Below, piece by piece: positions 44,695 through 52,634 of a DNA stretch of 64,000 nucleotides. Under the pieces are notes generated by a model. The model saw only the letters and a program-made list of their open reading frames with translations, did not search any database and was not told where the DNA came from. The first letter of the stretch is position 1, and each line of letters begins with the position of its first letter. Source of the DNA: Oscillospiraceae bacterium NTUH-002-81 (GTDB lineage: Bacteria > Bacillota > Clostridia > Lachnospirales > Lachnospiraceae); NCBI GenBank assembly GCA_032620915.1, contig CP136052.1:3232001-3296000 (forward strand), written 5' to 3'. Both the position numbers and the translations under genes were made by a program.

Positions 44695-45051
44695 TTACCG
44701 CTTCATCTTGGGCTGCCAGATCAGCGACGCGATATACCCAAACACCAGCGCCGCACAGATGCCGCCCGCGCTGGCCGTCAGACCACCGGTAAAGATGCCC
44801 AGCATCCCGTCCTTCTGTACTCCTTCCATCACGCCTTTCCAGAGCGTATTGCCAAAGCCCAACAGCGGCACCGTTGCCCCGGCTCCGGCAAATCTGGCAA
44901 AAGGTTCATAGATGCCAATGGCGCCCAGCACCACGCCGGTGCACACCAGCAGTACCATGATCCGCCCCGGCATCATTTTCGTCTTCTCCATCAGAATCTG
45001 CACCACCGCACAGATCAGGCCGCCAACCCAGAATGCAGTTACATAATCCAT
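44695..45051 (-). CDS. spoVAE: Stage V sporulation protein AE (SpoVAE/SpoVAEB)
   Basis: 118 residues from the ATG at 45051. SpoVA proteins form the inner-membrane channel that moves dipicolinic acid into and out of the spore. Seen: GGLICAVVQILMEKTKM, FARFAGAGATVPLLGFGNTL and GMLGIFTGGLTASAGGICAA, the paired glycine motifs shared with SpoVAC. It has four or so membrane segments. In Bacillus this gene sits directly after spoVAD in the spoVA operon. Here it is about 7.5 kb away, separated from spoVAD by the hydrogenase operon and a DUF1846 gene. Confidence 0.9.
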   Translation of the reverse strand: MDYVTAFWVGGLICAVVQILMEKTKMMPGRIMVLLVCTGVVLGAIGIYEPFARFAGAGATVPLLGFGNTLWKGVMEGVQKDGMLGIFTGGLTASAGGICAALVFGYIASLIWQPKMKR

Positions 45052-45137
45052 CGCTATCCCATCCTTTCCTGCTGCTGACAACAGGATTCCCCGGAATAAC
45101 ACTTATTATGTATATGTATTGTAAATATCACACTGCC

Positions 45138-45899
45138 TCACGCCTCGTTCTCCGGGTATTCCGGGATCGTATTGTAGGAAATAGGCATCCCCTGCTCCGG
45201 CATGGTCATGTACGTGATCCGGTAGTCCGGCGTCATGGTCATATAGCCATTGCCGATCTGGCTGGGATCCAGCCGCCGCTCTTCCCACGGTTCCCCATGG
45301 CCGTGTCCGGATGCACTCTCCGGTTTTCCGGTCACCGCGCAGATGGGCGGCTCCGATGCCGCCTGACGGACGGCTTCCCTTGCGGCATTGCGTTCCCCTT
45401 TTCCGGCAGTTGCCCGGGGTGTCGGCCGTTCTTTTCCCGGATAGTGGATCACATAGTTGCTGTCGTCAATGACCGCTCCCTGAAAATATCCCAACTCCTG
45501 AAAATCCCGGATCTCATGGATAACCTGGTACATGGTGCAGTTCATCTGCCTTGCAATCTCCCGGATATCCGTACACTGCTGCCGCTCCAGCAGTCTCCGG
45601 TACGTCTCCAGATCTGCCGCGCTGGCGTCCGTGCCTTTGATCTGCTGGTTCACCCGTTTTAAAATCTCCGGTTCCGGCGCCGGTTCTTTGCGCGAAGCGG
45701 TATGTCTCGTCAGCCCTTCCGCCTCCGGCATCCGCTTCGATGCCCATTCTCTGGCATTTCCAAAGGGAAAGCCGCCAAACCCGTGCTTTCTTGGCTCATT
45801 GGGGCGGGCAGAAGCATCTTTCTTCTTCCCTGTTTTATTCCGGTTCGCCACACTGATGATAATTTTTATGACAATTAACAGTATAATCAGATCAAACAT
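45138..45899 (-). CDS. Membrane-anchored protein with winged-helix-like domain
   Basis: 253 residues. One N-terminal membrane segment (1-19, MFDLIILLIVIKIIISVAN), then a basic linker. Residues about 98-145 (ETYRRLLERQQCTDIREIAR to YFQGAVIDDSNYVIHY) look like a helix-turn-helix wing. The remainder is low-complexity and Tyr/Met-rich near the C-terminus. No close family is recognised. A promoter, TTAAAA, 17 bases, TATGAT (45939-45967), and AGGAGG precede it. It may be followed by spoVAE on the same transcript (87-base gap). Not a proven regulator. Confidence 0.6.
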   Translation of the reverse strand: MFDLIILLIVIKIIISVANRNKTGKKKDASARPNEPRKHGFGGFPFGNAREWASKRMPEAEGLTRHTASRKEPAPEPEILKRVNQQIKGTDASAADLETYRRLLERQQCTDIREIARQMNCTMYQVIHEIRDFQELGYFQGAVIDDSNYVIHYPGKERPTPRATAGKGERNAAREAVRQAASEPPICAVTGKPESASGHGHGEPWEERRLDPSQIGNGYMTMTPDYRITYMTMPEQGMPISYNTIPEYPENEA

Positions 45900-45938
45900 C
45901 CGGCATTCCTCCTGTCACTGTTTTCTAACTTCTATCCT

Positions 45939-45967
45939 ATCATAAATGGAGAGGAATGTCATTTTAA
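45939..45967 (-). promoter_or_regulatory. Promoter of the membrane-anchored wHTH-like gene
   Basis: TTAAAA (45962-45967), 17 bases, TATGAT (45939-45944) on the minus strand. Confidence 0.45.
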
Positions 45968-45981
45968 GATTTCCTGAATAT

Positions 45982-46023
45982 CGAAAAGAGGCATCCACAG
46001 GGAACTCCCGGGGTGCCTCTTCT
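45982..46023 (-). terminator. Terminator of the hydrogenase operon
   Basis: On the minus strand AGAGGCA (46014-46020) pairs with TGCCTCT (45987-45993), with CCCGGGA and TCCC inside, followed by TTTTC. It lies beyond repeat copy D, downstream of hydA. Confidence 0.65.
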
Positions 46024-46048
46024 CATTATCATATGCAGTTGTATAATA

Positions 46049-46209
46049 ACAGTTCAGGCGCGCCCATTCGCAGAACCGCGCATAACTGCGCTCTCCGCCG
46101 CTGCGCAGCTCATTTCTGCTCATCTGCGGGCGCTCACCTCATCCGATGATACAGCTGGCCTTCCGTGCAAGCACGGCACCCAGCCATATGCATCGTATGG
46201 CTGAACTGT
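46049..46209 (-). repeat. Palindromic intergenic repeat, copy D (long form)
   Basis: 161 bases with 9-base perfect termini ACAGTTCAG (46049-46057) and CTGAACTGT (46201-46209). On the minus strand the first hairpin uses CCATACGATG against an imperfect CATCGGATGAGG. Then GAGCGCC, ATGAGCAGAAATGAGCTGC, CGCAGCGG, TTCTGCGAATGGGCGCGC. It starts two bases after the hydA stop codon. Confidence 0.78.
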
Positions 46210-46211
46210 TG

Positions 46212-47960
46212 TTAGATGTCATAGACCTCTCTCTTGACATAGCTGGTATGCAGGATATGATGTGCCTTCTCGCTGCCTGGCATGCCAAGGTACTCATCGT
46301 ACAGCTTCTTGATGGCCGGGTTGTCATGGGACTTCCGGTAGGTCATGGAAGCGTCCAGATTATACAGGGCTTTCGCACGGGCTGCTTTCACATCCACTCT
46401 TCTGCGCACATCCGGAGACTGGATGGGCTGTCCTCCGCCATCTACGCAGCCGCCGGGGCATCCCATGATCTCGATGAACTGATAATCTGCCTCACCGTTT
46501 TTCACACGGTCCAGAAGGGTCTGGGCATTGCCAAGGCCGGAGGCAACTGCCACGCGGATCTTCATGCCTGCCACGTCGTACTCGGCTTCCTTGATGCCTG
46601 CAGTTCCGCGAACCGCTTGGAAATCCACATGCTCCAGTGTCTCGCCGGTCAGTGTCTCCACTGCGGTACGGAGAGCTGCCTCCATCACGCCGCCGGTAGC
46701 ACCGAAGATGACGCCTGCGCCGGTGGACTCACCCAACGGATGATCGAAGGTACCGTCCTCCAGGTCAGGGAAGCTTAAGCAGGATTTCCTGATCATTCTT
46801 GCCAGCTCTCTTGTGGTCAGGGAAATATCCACATCCGGGTAACCGGAAGCGTTCTCGTTGTCACGGCCGATCTCGAACTTCTTGGCGGTACACGGCATGA
46901 TGCTGACGCTCACAATGTTCTTCGGATCGATACCCATCTTTTCTGCATAGTAGGTCTTTAATACTGCACCAAACATCTGCTGCGGGGACTTGCAGGTGGA
47001 CAGGTTCGGGATCATGTCGGGATAATAATACTCACAGTATTTTACCCAGCCCGGGGAACAGGAGGTGATCAGCGGCAGGGTTCCGCCGTTTTTCACACGG
47101 TCAAGGAACTCGTTGGCCTCCTCCATGATCGTCAGGTCTGCGGCAAAATCGGTGTCGAATACTTTGTCAAAGCCCAGTCTGCGAAGGGCGGTTACCATCT
47201 TGCCCTCTACCTGGGTGCCGATCGGGTAGCCGAACTCCTCGCCCAGTGCTGCACGCACAGACGGTGCGGTCTGTACGACCACGAATTTCTCCGGGTCTGC
47301 CAGAGCCGCAAATACCTCTGCAGTGCTGTCCTTCTCACGAAGGGCACCGGTAGGACATACGGCGATACACTGTCCGCAGGATACGCAGCTTGTCTCAGCC
47401 AGTCCCATCTCGAAGGTGGAACCGATGGCTGTCGCAAAGCCGCGGTTGTTGACACCGATAACACCGATATGCTGTACCTTTTCACAGACAGCGGTACAAC
47501 GGCGGCAAAGCACACATTTACTGTTGTCGCGGATCATATGCGGTGCACTTTCATCCGGCTCGGAAGGTGTCATCTCACCGGCATATTTCTCGGTATCATC
47601 CACGCCCAGCTCCCGGCAGAGCTTCATAAGCTCACAGTTGCCGCTGCGCACGCAGGACAGGCAGTCCTTGCGGTGATTGGACAGCAGCAGCTGCAGTGTC
47701 TTCTTTCTGGAATCCATGACAGTAGGGGTGTTGGTCCACACTTCCATGCCGTCATTGACCGGGTAAACGCAGGAAGCCACCAGGCTTCTCGCACCCTTTA
47801 CTTCTACAACGCACATCCGGCATGCGCCAATCTCGTTGATGTCTTTCAGATAACAGAGTGTGGGGATCTCCACCTGGAAAAGTCTTGCGGCCTCCAGAAT
47901 GGTAATGCCCTCAGGGACTCTGCGCTCTATTCCGTTTAATTTAATTGTTACTTCTCCCAT
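46212..47960 (-). CDS. hydA: [FeFe] hydrogenase catalytic subunit HydA
   Basis: 582 residues. It produces H2 at the H-cluster; with HydB and HydC it oxidises NADH and reduced ferredoxin together (electron confurcation). Seen: N-terminal [2Fe-2S] Cys 36, 47, 50, 64; His-Cys3 cluster 95-109; two ferredoxin clusters (149-159, 192-202); H-cluster motifs L1 TSCSPGWVKYCE (Cys301), L2 MPCTAKKFE (Cys357) and L3 MGCPGGCVDGGG (Cys501, 505). All active-site residues are intact. It starts 12 bases after hydB with GGAGGGACAAG upstream. Last gene of hydC-[2Fe-2S]-hydB-hydA. No maturases (hydE, hydF, hydG) are in the window. Confidence 0.96.
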   Translation of the reverse strand: MGEVTIKLNGIERRVPEGITILEAARLFQVEIPTLCYLKDINEIGACRMCVVEVKGARSLVASCVYPVNDGMEVWTNTPTVMDSRKKTLQLLLSNHRKDCLSCVRSGNCELMKLCRELGVDDTEKYAGEMTPSEPDESAPHMIRDNSKCVLCRRCTAVCEKVQHIGVIGVNNRGFATAIGSTFEMGLAETSCVSCGQCIAVCPTGALREKDSTAEVFAALADPEKFVVVQTAPSVRAALGEEFGYPIGTQVEGKMVTALRRLGFDKVFDTDFAADLTIMEEANEFLDRVKNGGTLPLITSCSPGWVKYCEYYYPDMIPNLSTCKSPQQMFGAVLKTYYAEKMGIDPKNIVSVSIMPCTAKKFEIGRDNENASGYPDVDISLTTRELARMIRKSCLSFPDLEDGTFDHPLGESTGAGVIFGATGGVMEAALRTAVETLTGETLEHVDFQAVRGTAGIKEAEYDVAGMKIRVAVASGLGNAQTLLDRVKNGEADYQFIEIMGCPGGCVDGGGQPIQSPDVRRRVDVKAARAKALYNLDASMTYRKSHDNPAIKKLYDEYLGMPGSEKAHHILHTSYVKREVYDI

Positions 47961-47972
47961 CGCTTGTCCCTC

Positions 47973-49764
47973 CTAGTCTCTGTAAATTGCGCCAAAGTGG
48001 CAGTTCTCCATGCAGGCGCCGCACTTCAGGCAGATAGACGTGTCGATCTGATGCGGTTCCTTGGGCTTGCCGGTAACCGCATGTGCCGGGCAGATTCTTG
48101 CGCAGAGCGTACAGCCCTTACACTTGGTCGGATCGATCTTGTAATCGAACAGTGCCTTACATACCTTGGCAGGACATTTGTGGTCTTTGACATGTGCTTC
48201 ATACTCATCACGGAAATATCGGAGTGTGGACAGTACCGGGTTCGGTGCTGTCTGCCCCAGGCCGCAAAGTGCATTGTTCTTGATATAGTAAGCAAGCTCT
48301 TCCAGCTTATCAATATCTTCCATCGTACCCTCGCCCCGGGTGATTTTGTCCAGGATCTCGTACATTCTCTTTGTTCCCACACGGCACGGGGTACATTTAC
48401 CACAGGACTCATCTACCGTGAACTGCAGGAAGAATTTGGCAATATCTACCATACAGGTATCTTCATCCATAACGATCATACCGCCGGATCCCATCATGGA
48501 GCCGATGGAGATCAGATTGTCATAATCGATGGGGATGTCCATATGCTCTGCCGGAATACATCCGCCGGACGGGCCGCCGGTCTGGGCTGCCTTGAACTTC
48601 TTGCCATTGGGGATGCCGCCGCCGATCTCCTCGATGACGGTACGCAGCGTCGTTCCCATGGGGATCTCCACCAGTCCGGTGTTGGTGATCTTGCCGCCCA
48701 GTGCAAATACCTTGGTTCCTTTGGACTTCTCCGTACCCATGGAAGCAAACCACTCGGCACCCTGGAGGATGATCCGCGGAATGTTGGCATAGGTCTCTAC
48801 GTTATTTAAGATGGTCGGGCTCTCGAACAGACCCTTCACAGCCGGGAACGGCGGACGGGGACGGGGCTCACCGCGTTTTCCTTCGATGGATGTCATCAGT
48901 GCCGTCTCCTCACCACAGACGAAAGCACCGGCGCCGAGACGCAGCTCGATATCAAAGGAAAAATCCGTACCGAAAATATTCTTACCAAGCAGTCCGTACT
49001 CTCTTGCCTGCTTGATGGCCGTATTCAGGCGCTGTACTGCAATGGGGTACTCCGCGCGGACATAGATGTAACCCTGATCGGAACCGATGGCATAGCCTGC
49101 GATGGCCATAGCCTCCAGTACCACGTGGGGATCGCCCTCCAGAACCGAACGGTCCATGAATGCGCCCGGGTCACCCCTCATCCGCGTTACAACAGACGTA
49201 TTTCTGCACTTTCCCGCGATTACCCGAAGCAAACTTCCATTTCAGGCCGGTGGGGAAGCCTGCACCGCCACGGCCGCGGAGACCGCTGTCCAGAATGGTC
49301 TGGATCACCTCATCCGGGGTCATCTCTGTCAGCACCTTTCCCAGTGCCTCATAGCCGTCCCGGCCTATGTACTCATCAATATTTTCCGGGTCAATGACGC
49401 CGCAGTTACGCAGCGCGATACGCGTCTGCATTTTGTAAAAATTGGTATCCTTTAATGCTTTTACATTGCCGTCAGTCAGGGACTCATCGAACAGGAGTCT
49501 CTTCACGACTCTGCCCTTCAGCAGATGCTCCTGAACGATCTCTTCCACATCCTCGGGCTGTACCATGGTATAGAAAACCTGATCCGGATAAACGACCATG
49601 TTAGGGCCAACCTTACACATACCGAAGCAGCCGGTCTTTACAATCTGAATCTCATCCTGAAGGCCTGCTTTTTTGATTTCTTCCACCATCTTCTCATAGA
49701 CGGACTGGCTGTTTGAGACAGTACATGCCGTACCGCCGCAAATCAATACATGAGCACGATACAT
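47973..49764 (-). pseudogene. hydB: HydB (NuoF-like) subunit of bifurcating hydrogenase, frameshifted at a G4 run
   Basis: Two frames overlap at 49171-49232. The N-terminal frame (from the ATG at 49764, GGAGGTGG upstream) contains the [2Fe-2S] domain [14 protein letters not shown] and [16 protein letters not shown], and ends at YVCCNADEG. The other frame continues with [15 protein letters not shown] through [30 protein letters not shown] and two ferredoxin clusters. Joined length is about 596 residues, full for HydB. The minus strand reads GATGAGGGGTGAC; one G fewer restores the frame. All flanking genes of the complex are intact, so a sequencing error is most likely. It binds NADH and FMN and is the bifurcation site. 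Confidence 0.85.
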
Positions 49765-49777
49765 ATTTCCACCTCCA

Positions 49778-50149
49778 TTATAAGTTTGTCGAGCTTAAGG
49801 TATACTTGGAAACGACAAAGCCCTTGCACAGATGCTTGTCAACGACCTCAACGGCCTTCTCGGGATCCATTTTCACATAAGTTACCTTCTCTTTGCCCGG
49901 TTCAAACACTTCTACGATCGGTTCATACTGACACAGGCCGATGCAGCCGGTCTGCGTGACGGTCACATTGGTCAGGCCGCGTTTCTGTACCTCGGAAGCC
50001 AGGGCATTGAGCACCGGACGGGCACCGCTGGCAATGCCGCACGTAGCCATACCAACCACCACGCGGATGTTGGAACTGCCCTGATCTCTTAACTCTACCT
50101 GATTTTTCATCCGGTCACGGATTGCTTTTAATTCTTCTAAACTCTTCAT
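49778..50149 (-). CDS. Thioredoxin-like [2Fe-2S] ferredoxin of the hydrogenase operon
   Basis: 123 residues. It resembles the N-terminal domain of NuoF/HydB subunits: [20 protein letters not shown], then [20 protein letters not shown]. Only one Cys is present in the first motif, where typical domains have two; three Cys plus one near the C-terminus (HLCKG) remain. Cluster binding is thus uncertain. It lies between hydC and hydB with short gaps (about 14-30 bases), so it is probably an accessory electron-transfer subunit. An ATG with GGAAGG upstream starts the gene. Confidence 0.8.
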   Translation of the reverse strand: MKSLEELKAIRDRMKNQVELRDQGSSNIRVVVGMATCGIASGARPVLNALASEVQKRGLTNVTVTQTGCIGLCQYEPIVEVFEPGKEKVTYVKMDPEKAVEVVDKHLCKGFVVSKYTLSSTNL

Positions 50150-50179
50150 GACTGCTTTCCTTCCTTTCCCGCACCCAGG

Positions 50180-50677
50180 TTACATTTTCTCATAGTCTCC
50201 CAGAATCCTGTCCACATCATCTGCACCCAGACGGCCGAATACCTTGTCATTGATCATCATGACAGGTGCCAGGCCGCAGGCACCGATACAGCGGCAGGAA
50301 TCCAGGGAAAATTTGCCGTCCGGCGTACATCCGCCATCCTCAATCCCCAGATACTGCTGTACCCGGTCCATAATATTCCCCGCACCCTTGACATAGCATG
50401 CGGTCCCCAGACAGACGGAAATCTGATATTTACCCTTGGGATTCAGGTTAAACTGGGAGTAAAAAGTTGCCACTCCGTAAATCTTACTCATCGGGATTCC
50501 GGTCTGCTCAGCAATGATCTTCTGAACTTCGATCGGAAGATATCCGTAAATCTCCTGTGCGTGCTGCATAATCGGCATCAGCGCACCTTTCTCATCCTTA
50601 AGCTCAGAAATCACTGCCAGGAGCTTTCTCTTCTGTTCATCTGTTCCCCGAAACGGAACTGTCGTCTTTTTATTCAC
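50180..50677 (-). CDS. hydC: HydC (NuoE-like) [2Fe-2S] subunit
   Basis: 165 residues from a GTG at 50677, chosen because AGGAGGG is seven bases upstream and homology begins there (NKKTTVPFRGTDEQ). The longer frame adds about 34 unlikely residues. Seen: YGYLPIEVQKIIAEQTG, KIYGVATFYSQFNLNP, and cluster ligands in CLGTACYVKGAG and CRCIGACGLAPVM. First gene of the hydrogenase operon. Confidence 0.92.
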   Translation of the reverse strand: MNKKTTVPFRGTDEQKRKLLAVISELKDEKGALMPIMQHAQEIYGYLPIEVQKIIAEQTGIPMSKIYGVATFYSQFNLNPKGKYQISVCLGTACYVKGAGNIMDRVQQYLGIEDGGCTPDGKFSLDSCRCIGACGLAPVMMINDKVFGRLGADDVDRILGDYEKM

Positions 50678-50733
50678 ACAAAGCCCTCCTAACGTTTTCA
50701 AATGCTTTTTGCACAAATTTCTTATGGTTTCAA

Positions 50734-50779
50734 TTAAACAATTTGTTAATATCGTACCACGATTTCTGGAAGAATTCAA
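50734..50779 (-). promoter_or_regulatory. Promoter of the hydrogenase operon with palindrome
   Basis: On the minus strand TTGAAT (50774-50779), 17 bases, TACGAT (50751-50756). A near-palindrome, TTAACAAATTGTTTAA (50734-50749), covers the expected start of transcription. It has the half-sites of a Rex operator in the opposite order, so I do not call it Rex. Confidence 0.55.
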
Positions 50780-50804
50780 TCCGCAAACGCGCAGAAATTG
50801 ACAT

Positions 50805-50962
50805 ACAGTTCACTCATACATTCCTGTGGGCAGATTTTATGCTCGCATAAAAATCTGACTGCACGAATGTATGAAGGGAGCGCCGGTTCATGAGCAAAAA
50901 TGAGCTGCATCGCAGCGGAGAGCATCGCAGATGCGGTTTTGCGAATGGCGCGCGTGAACTGT
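50805..50962 (+). repeat. Palindromic intergenic repeat, copy A (long form)
   Basis: 158 bases with perfect 9-base termini ACAGTTCAC and GTGAACTGT. First hairpin arms TCATACATTC (50814-50823) and GAATGTATGA (50865-50874), with an inner CAGATTTTATGC/GCATAAAAATCTG stem. Then AGGGAGCGCC, ATGAGCAAAAATGAGCTGC, CGCAGCGGAGAGCATCGC, GATGCGGTTTTGCGAATG. It lies between the divergent hydC and DUF1846 promoters; together they fill the 360-base gap. Confidence 0.82.
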
Positions 50963-50975
50963 AGTGTTTTGCCCG

Positions 50976-51004
50976 TTGCTTCCCCGGGACAAATACTATA
51001 TAAT
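50976..51004 (+). promoter_or_regulatory. Promoter of the DUF1846 gene
   Basis: TTGCTT (50976-50981), 17 bases, TATAAT (50999-51004). The leader is about 25 bases, with AAAGGGGT before the ATG. Confidence 0.7.
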
Positions 51005-51036
51005 AAGGACAAACTACAACAAAGGGGTACTTATTT

Positions 51037-52515
51037 ATGCATATTGGATTTGATAATGAAAAATACCTGCAGACACAGTCCGCCCACATCCGGGAGCGGA
51101 TCGCCCAGTTTGACAACAAGCTGTACCTGGAATTCGGCGGCAAGCTGTTCGACGACTACCACGCCTCCCGCGTGCTTCCCGGCTTCCATCCCGACAGTAA
51201 GCTGCAGATGCTGCTGCAATTAAAGGATCAGGCCGAAATCGTCATCGTCATCAGCGCGGCCGACATCGAGAAAAACAAGATCCGCGGAGACTTAGGGATC
51301 ACCTACGACGAGGACGTGCTCCGTCTCATCGACGAATTCCATTCCAAAGGGCTTTACGTGGGCAGCATTGTCATCACCCAGTATGCCGGACAGCCTTCCG
51401 CCGACAGCTTCCGCAGCCGCCTGACCTTTCTGGGCATCCGGGTGTACACCCACTATGTGATCGCCGGATATCCGGGCAACATTCCCCTCATCGTCAGCGA
51501 CGAGGGCTATGGAAAAAATGATTACATCGAGACAACCCGCCCCCTGGTTGTCATTACCGCACCGGGGCCGGGCAGCGGCAAGATGGCTACCTGCCTGTCT
51601 CAGCTCTACCATGAGCACAAACGGGGCATCAAGGCCGGTTACGCCAAGTTCGAGACCTTCCCCATATGGAATCTGCCGCTGCGCCACCCGGTGAACCTTG
51701 CCTATGAGGCTGCCACCGCTGACTTAAGCGACGTAAACATGATCGACCCGTATCACCTGGAAGCCTACGGCAAGACCACCGTCAACTACAACCGTGATGT
51801 GGAGATCTTCCCGGTGCTCAACGCCATTTTCGAGCAGATCTTCGGCGAGAGCCCGTACAAATCTCCCACAGATATGGGCGTCAACATGGCCGGCAACTGC
51901 ATCATCGATGATGAGGCATGCTGCGAGGCTTCCCGCCAGGAGATCATCCGCCGGTACTATGAGGCCCAGGAAAAATATGTAGAGGGCACCGGCACGGAGA
52001 ACGAGATCTACAAGATCCAGCTGCTGATGAAGCAGGCTTCCGTCACCGTCCAGGCCCGCAAGGTCGTATCCGCTGCCAATGTCCGGGCAGAGGCCACCGG
52101 CGCACCGGCTGCCGCCATCGAACTTTCCGACGGCACCATCGTCACCGGCAAGACCTCGGATCTGCTGGGCGCTTCCGCAGCCCTGATCCTCAACGCCCTG
52201 AAAGTGCTGGCCGGTCTGGACGCCGACATGCACCTGATCTCCCCGGATGCACTGGATCCCATCCGCACCCTGAAGGTCAAATATCTGGGCGGACACAACC
52301 CGCGGCTGCACACGGATGAGGTGCTCATCGCCCTGTCCTCCAGCGCTTCCAAGAACCCCAACGCGCTGCTGGCCATGGAACAGCTGCCCAAGCTGCGTGG
52401 CTGCCAGGTACACACCTCCGTGCTGCTGTCCAAGGTGGACATCAACATCTTCAAAAAACTGGGTGTAAACCTGACCAGCGAACCGAAATACGAAAAAAAG
52501 AAATTATTACATTGA
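51037..52515 (+). CDS. DUF1846 domain-containing protein
   Basis: 492 residues, the usual length for this conserved family of Firmicutes. The start MHIGFDNEKYLQTQSAHIRE, FGGKLFDDYHASRVLPGF and TRPLVVITAPGPGSGKMATC (a phosphate-binding-like loop near residues 170-190) are family hallmarks. Also PTDMGVNMAGNCIIDDEACC. No reaction is established to my knowledge; the loop suggests nucleotide binding. It is a single gene with its own promoter and terminator. Confidence 0.9.
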   Translation: MHIGFDNEKYLQTQSAHIRERIAQFDNKLYLEFGGKLFDDYHASRVLPGFHPDSKLQMLLQLKDQAEIVIVISAADIEKNKIRGDLGITYDEDVLRLIDEFHSKGLYVGSIVITQYAGQPSADSFRSRLTFLGIRVYTHYVIAGYPGNIPLIVSDEGYGKNDYIETTRPLVVITAPGPGSGKMATCLSQLYHEHKRGIKAGYAKFETFPIWNLPLRHPVNLAYEAATADLSDVNMIDPYHLEAYGKTTVNYNRDVEIFPVLNAIFEQIFGESPYKSPTDMGVNMAGNCIIDDEACCEASRQEIIRRYYEAQEKYVEGTGTENEIYKIQLLMKQASVTVQARKVVSAANVRAEATGAPAAAIELSDGTIVTGKTSDLLGASAALILNALKVLAGLDADMHLISPDALDPIRTLKVKYLGGHNPRLHTDEVLIALSSSASKNPNALLAMEQLPKLRGCQVHTSVLLSKVDINIFKKLGVNLTSEPKYEKKKLLH

Positions 52516-52565
52516 TTGCATAATGCACCGGCACATAACATCAACCGGTAGGCAGATGTGATAAG

Positions 52566-52622
52566 CCCCCTGTCAAAAGATGGTAGGCAACCATGATATC
52601 ATCTTTCCTGACAGGGGTTTTA
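52566..52622 (+). terminator. Terminator after the DUF1846 gene
   Basis: CCCCTGTCA pairs with TGACAGGGG around an internal AAAGATG/CATCTTT hairpin, followed by TTTTATT. Confidence 0.8.
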
Positions 52623-52634
52623 TTATGCGGTTTG

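Noticed and set aside
50734..50749. Rex operator at the hydrogenase promoter
   Set aside because: The half-sites TTAACAA and TTGTTTAA occur in the reverse order of a Rex site with no spacer. It may be an operator, but not a canonical Rex one.
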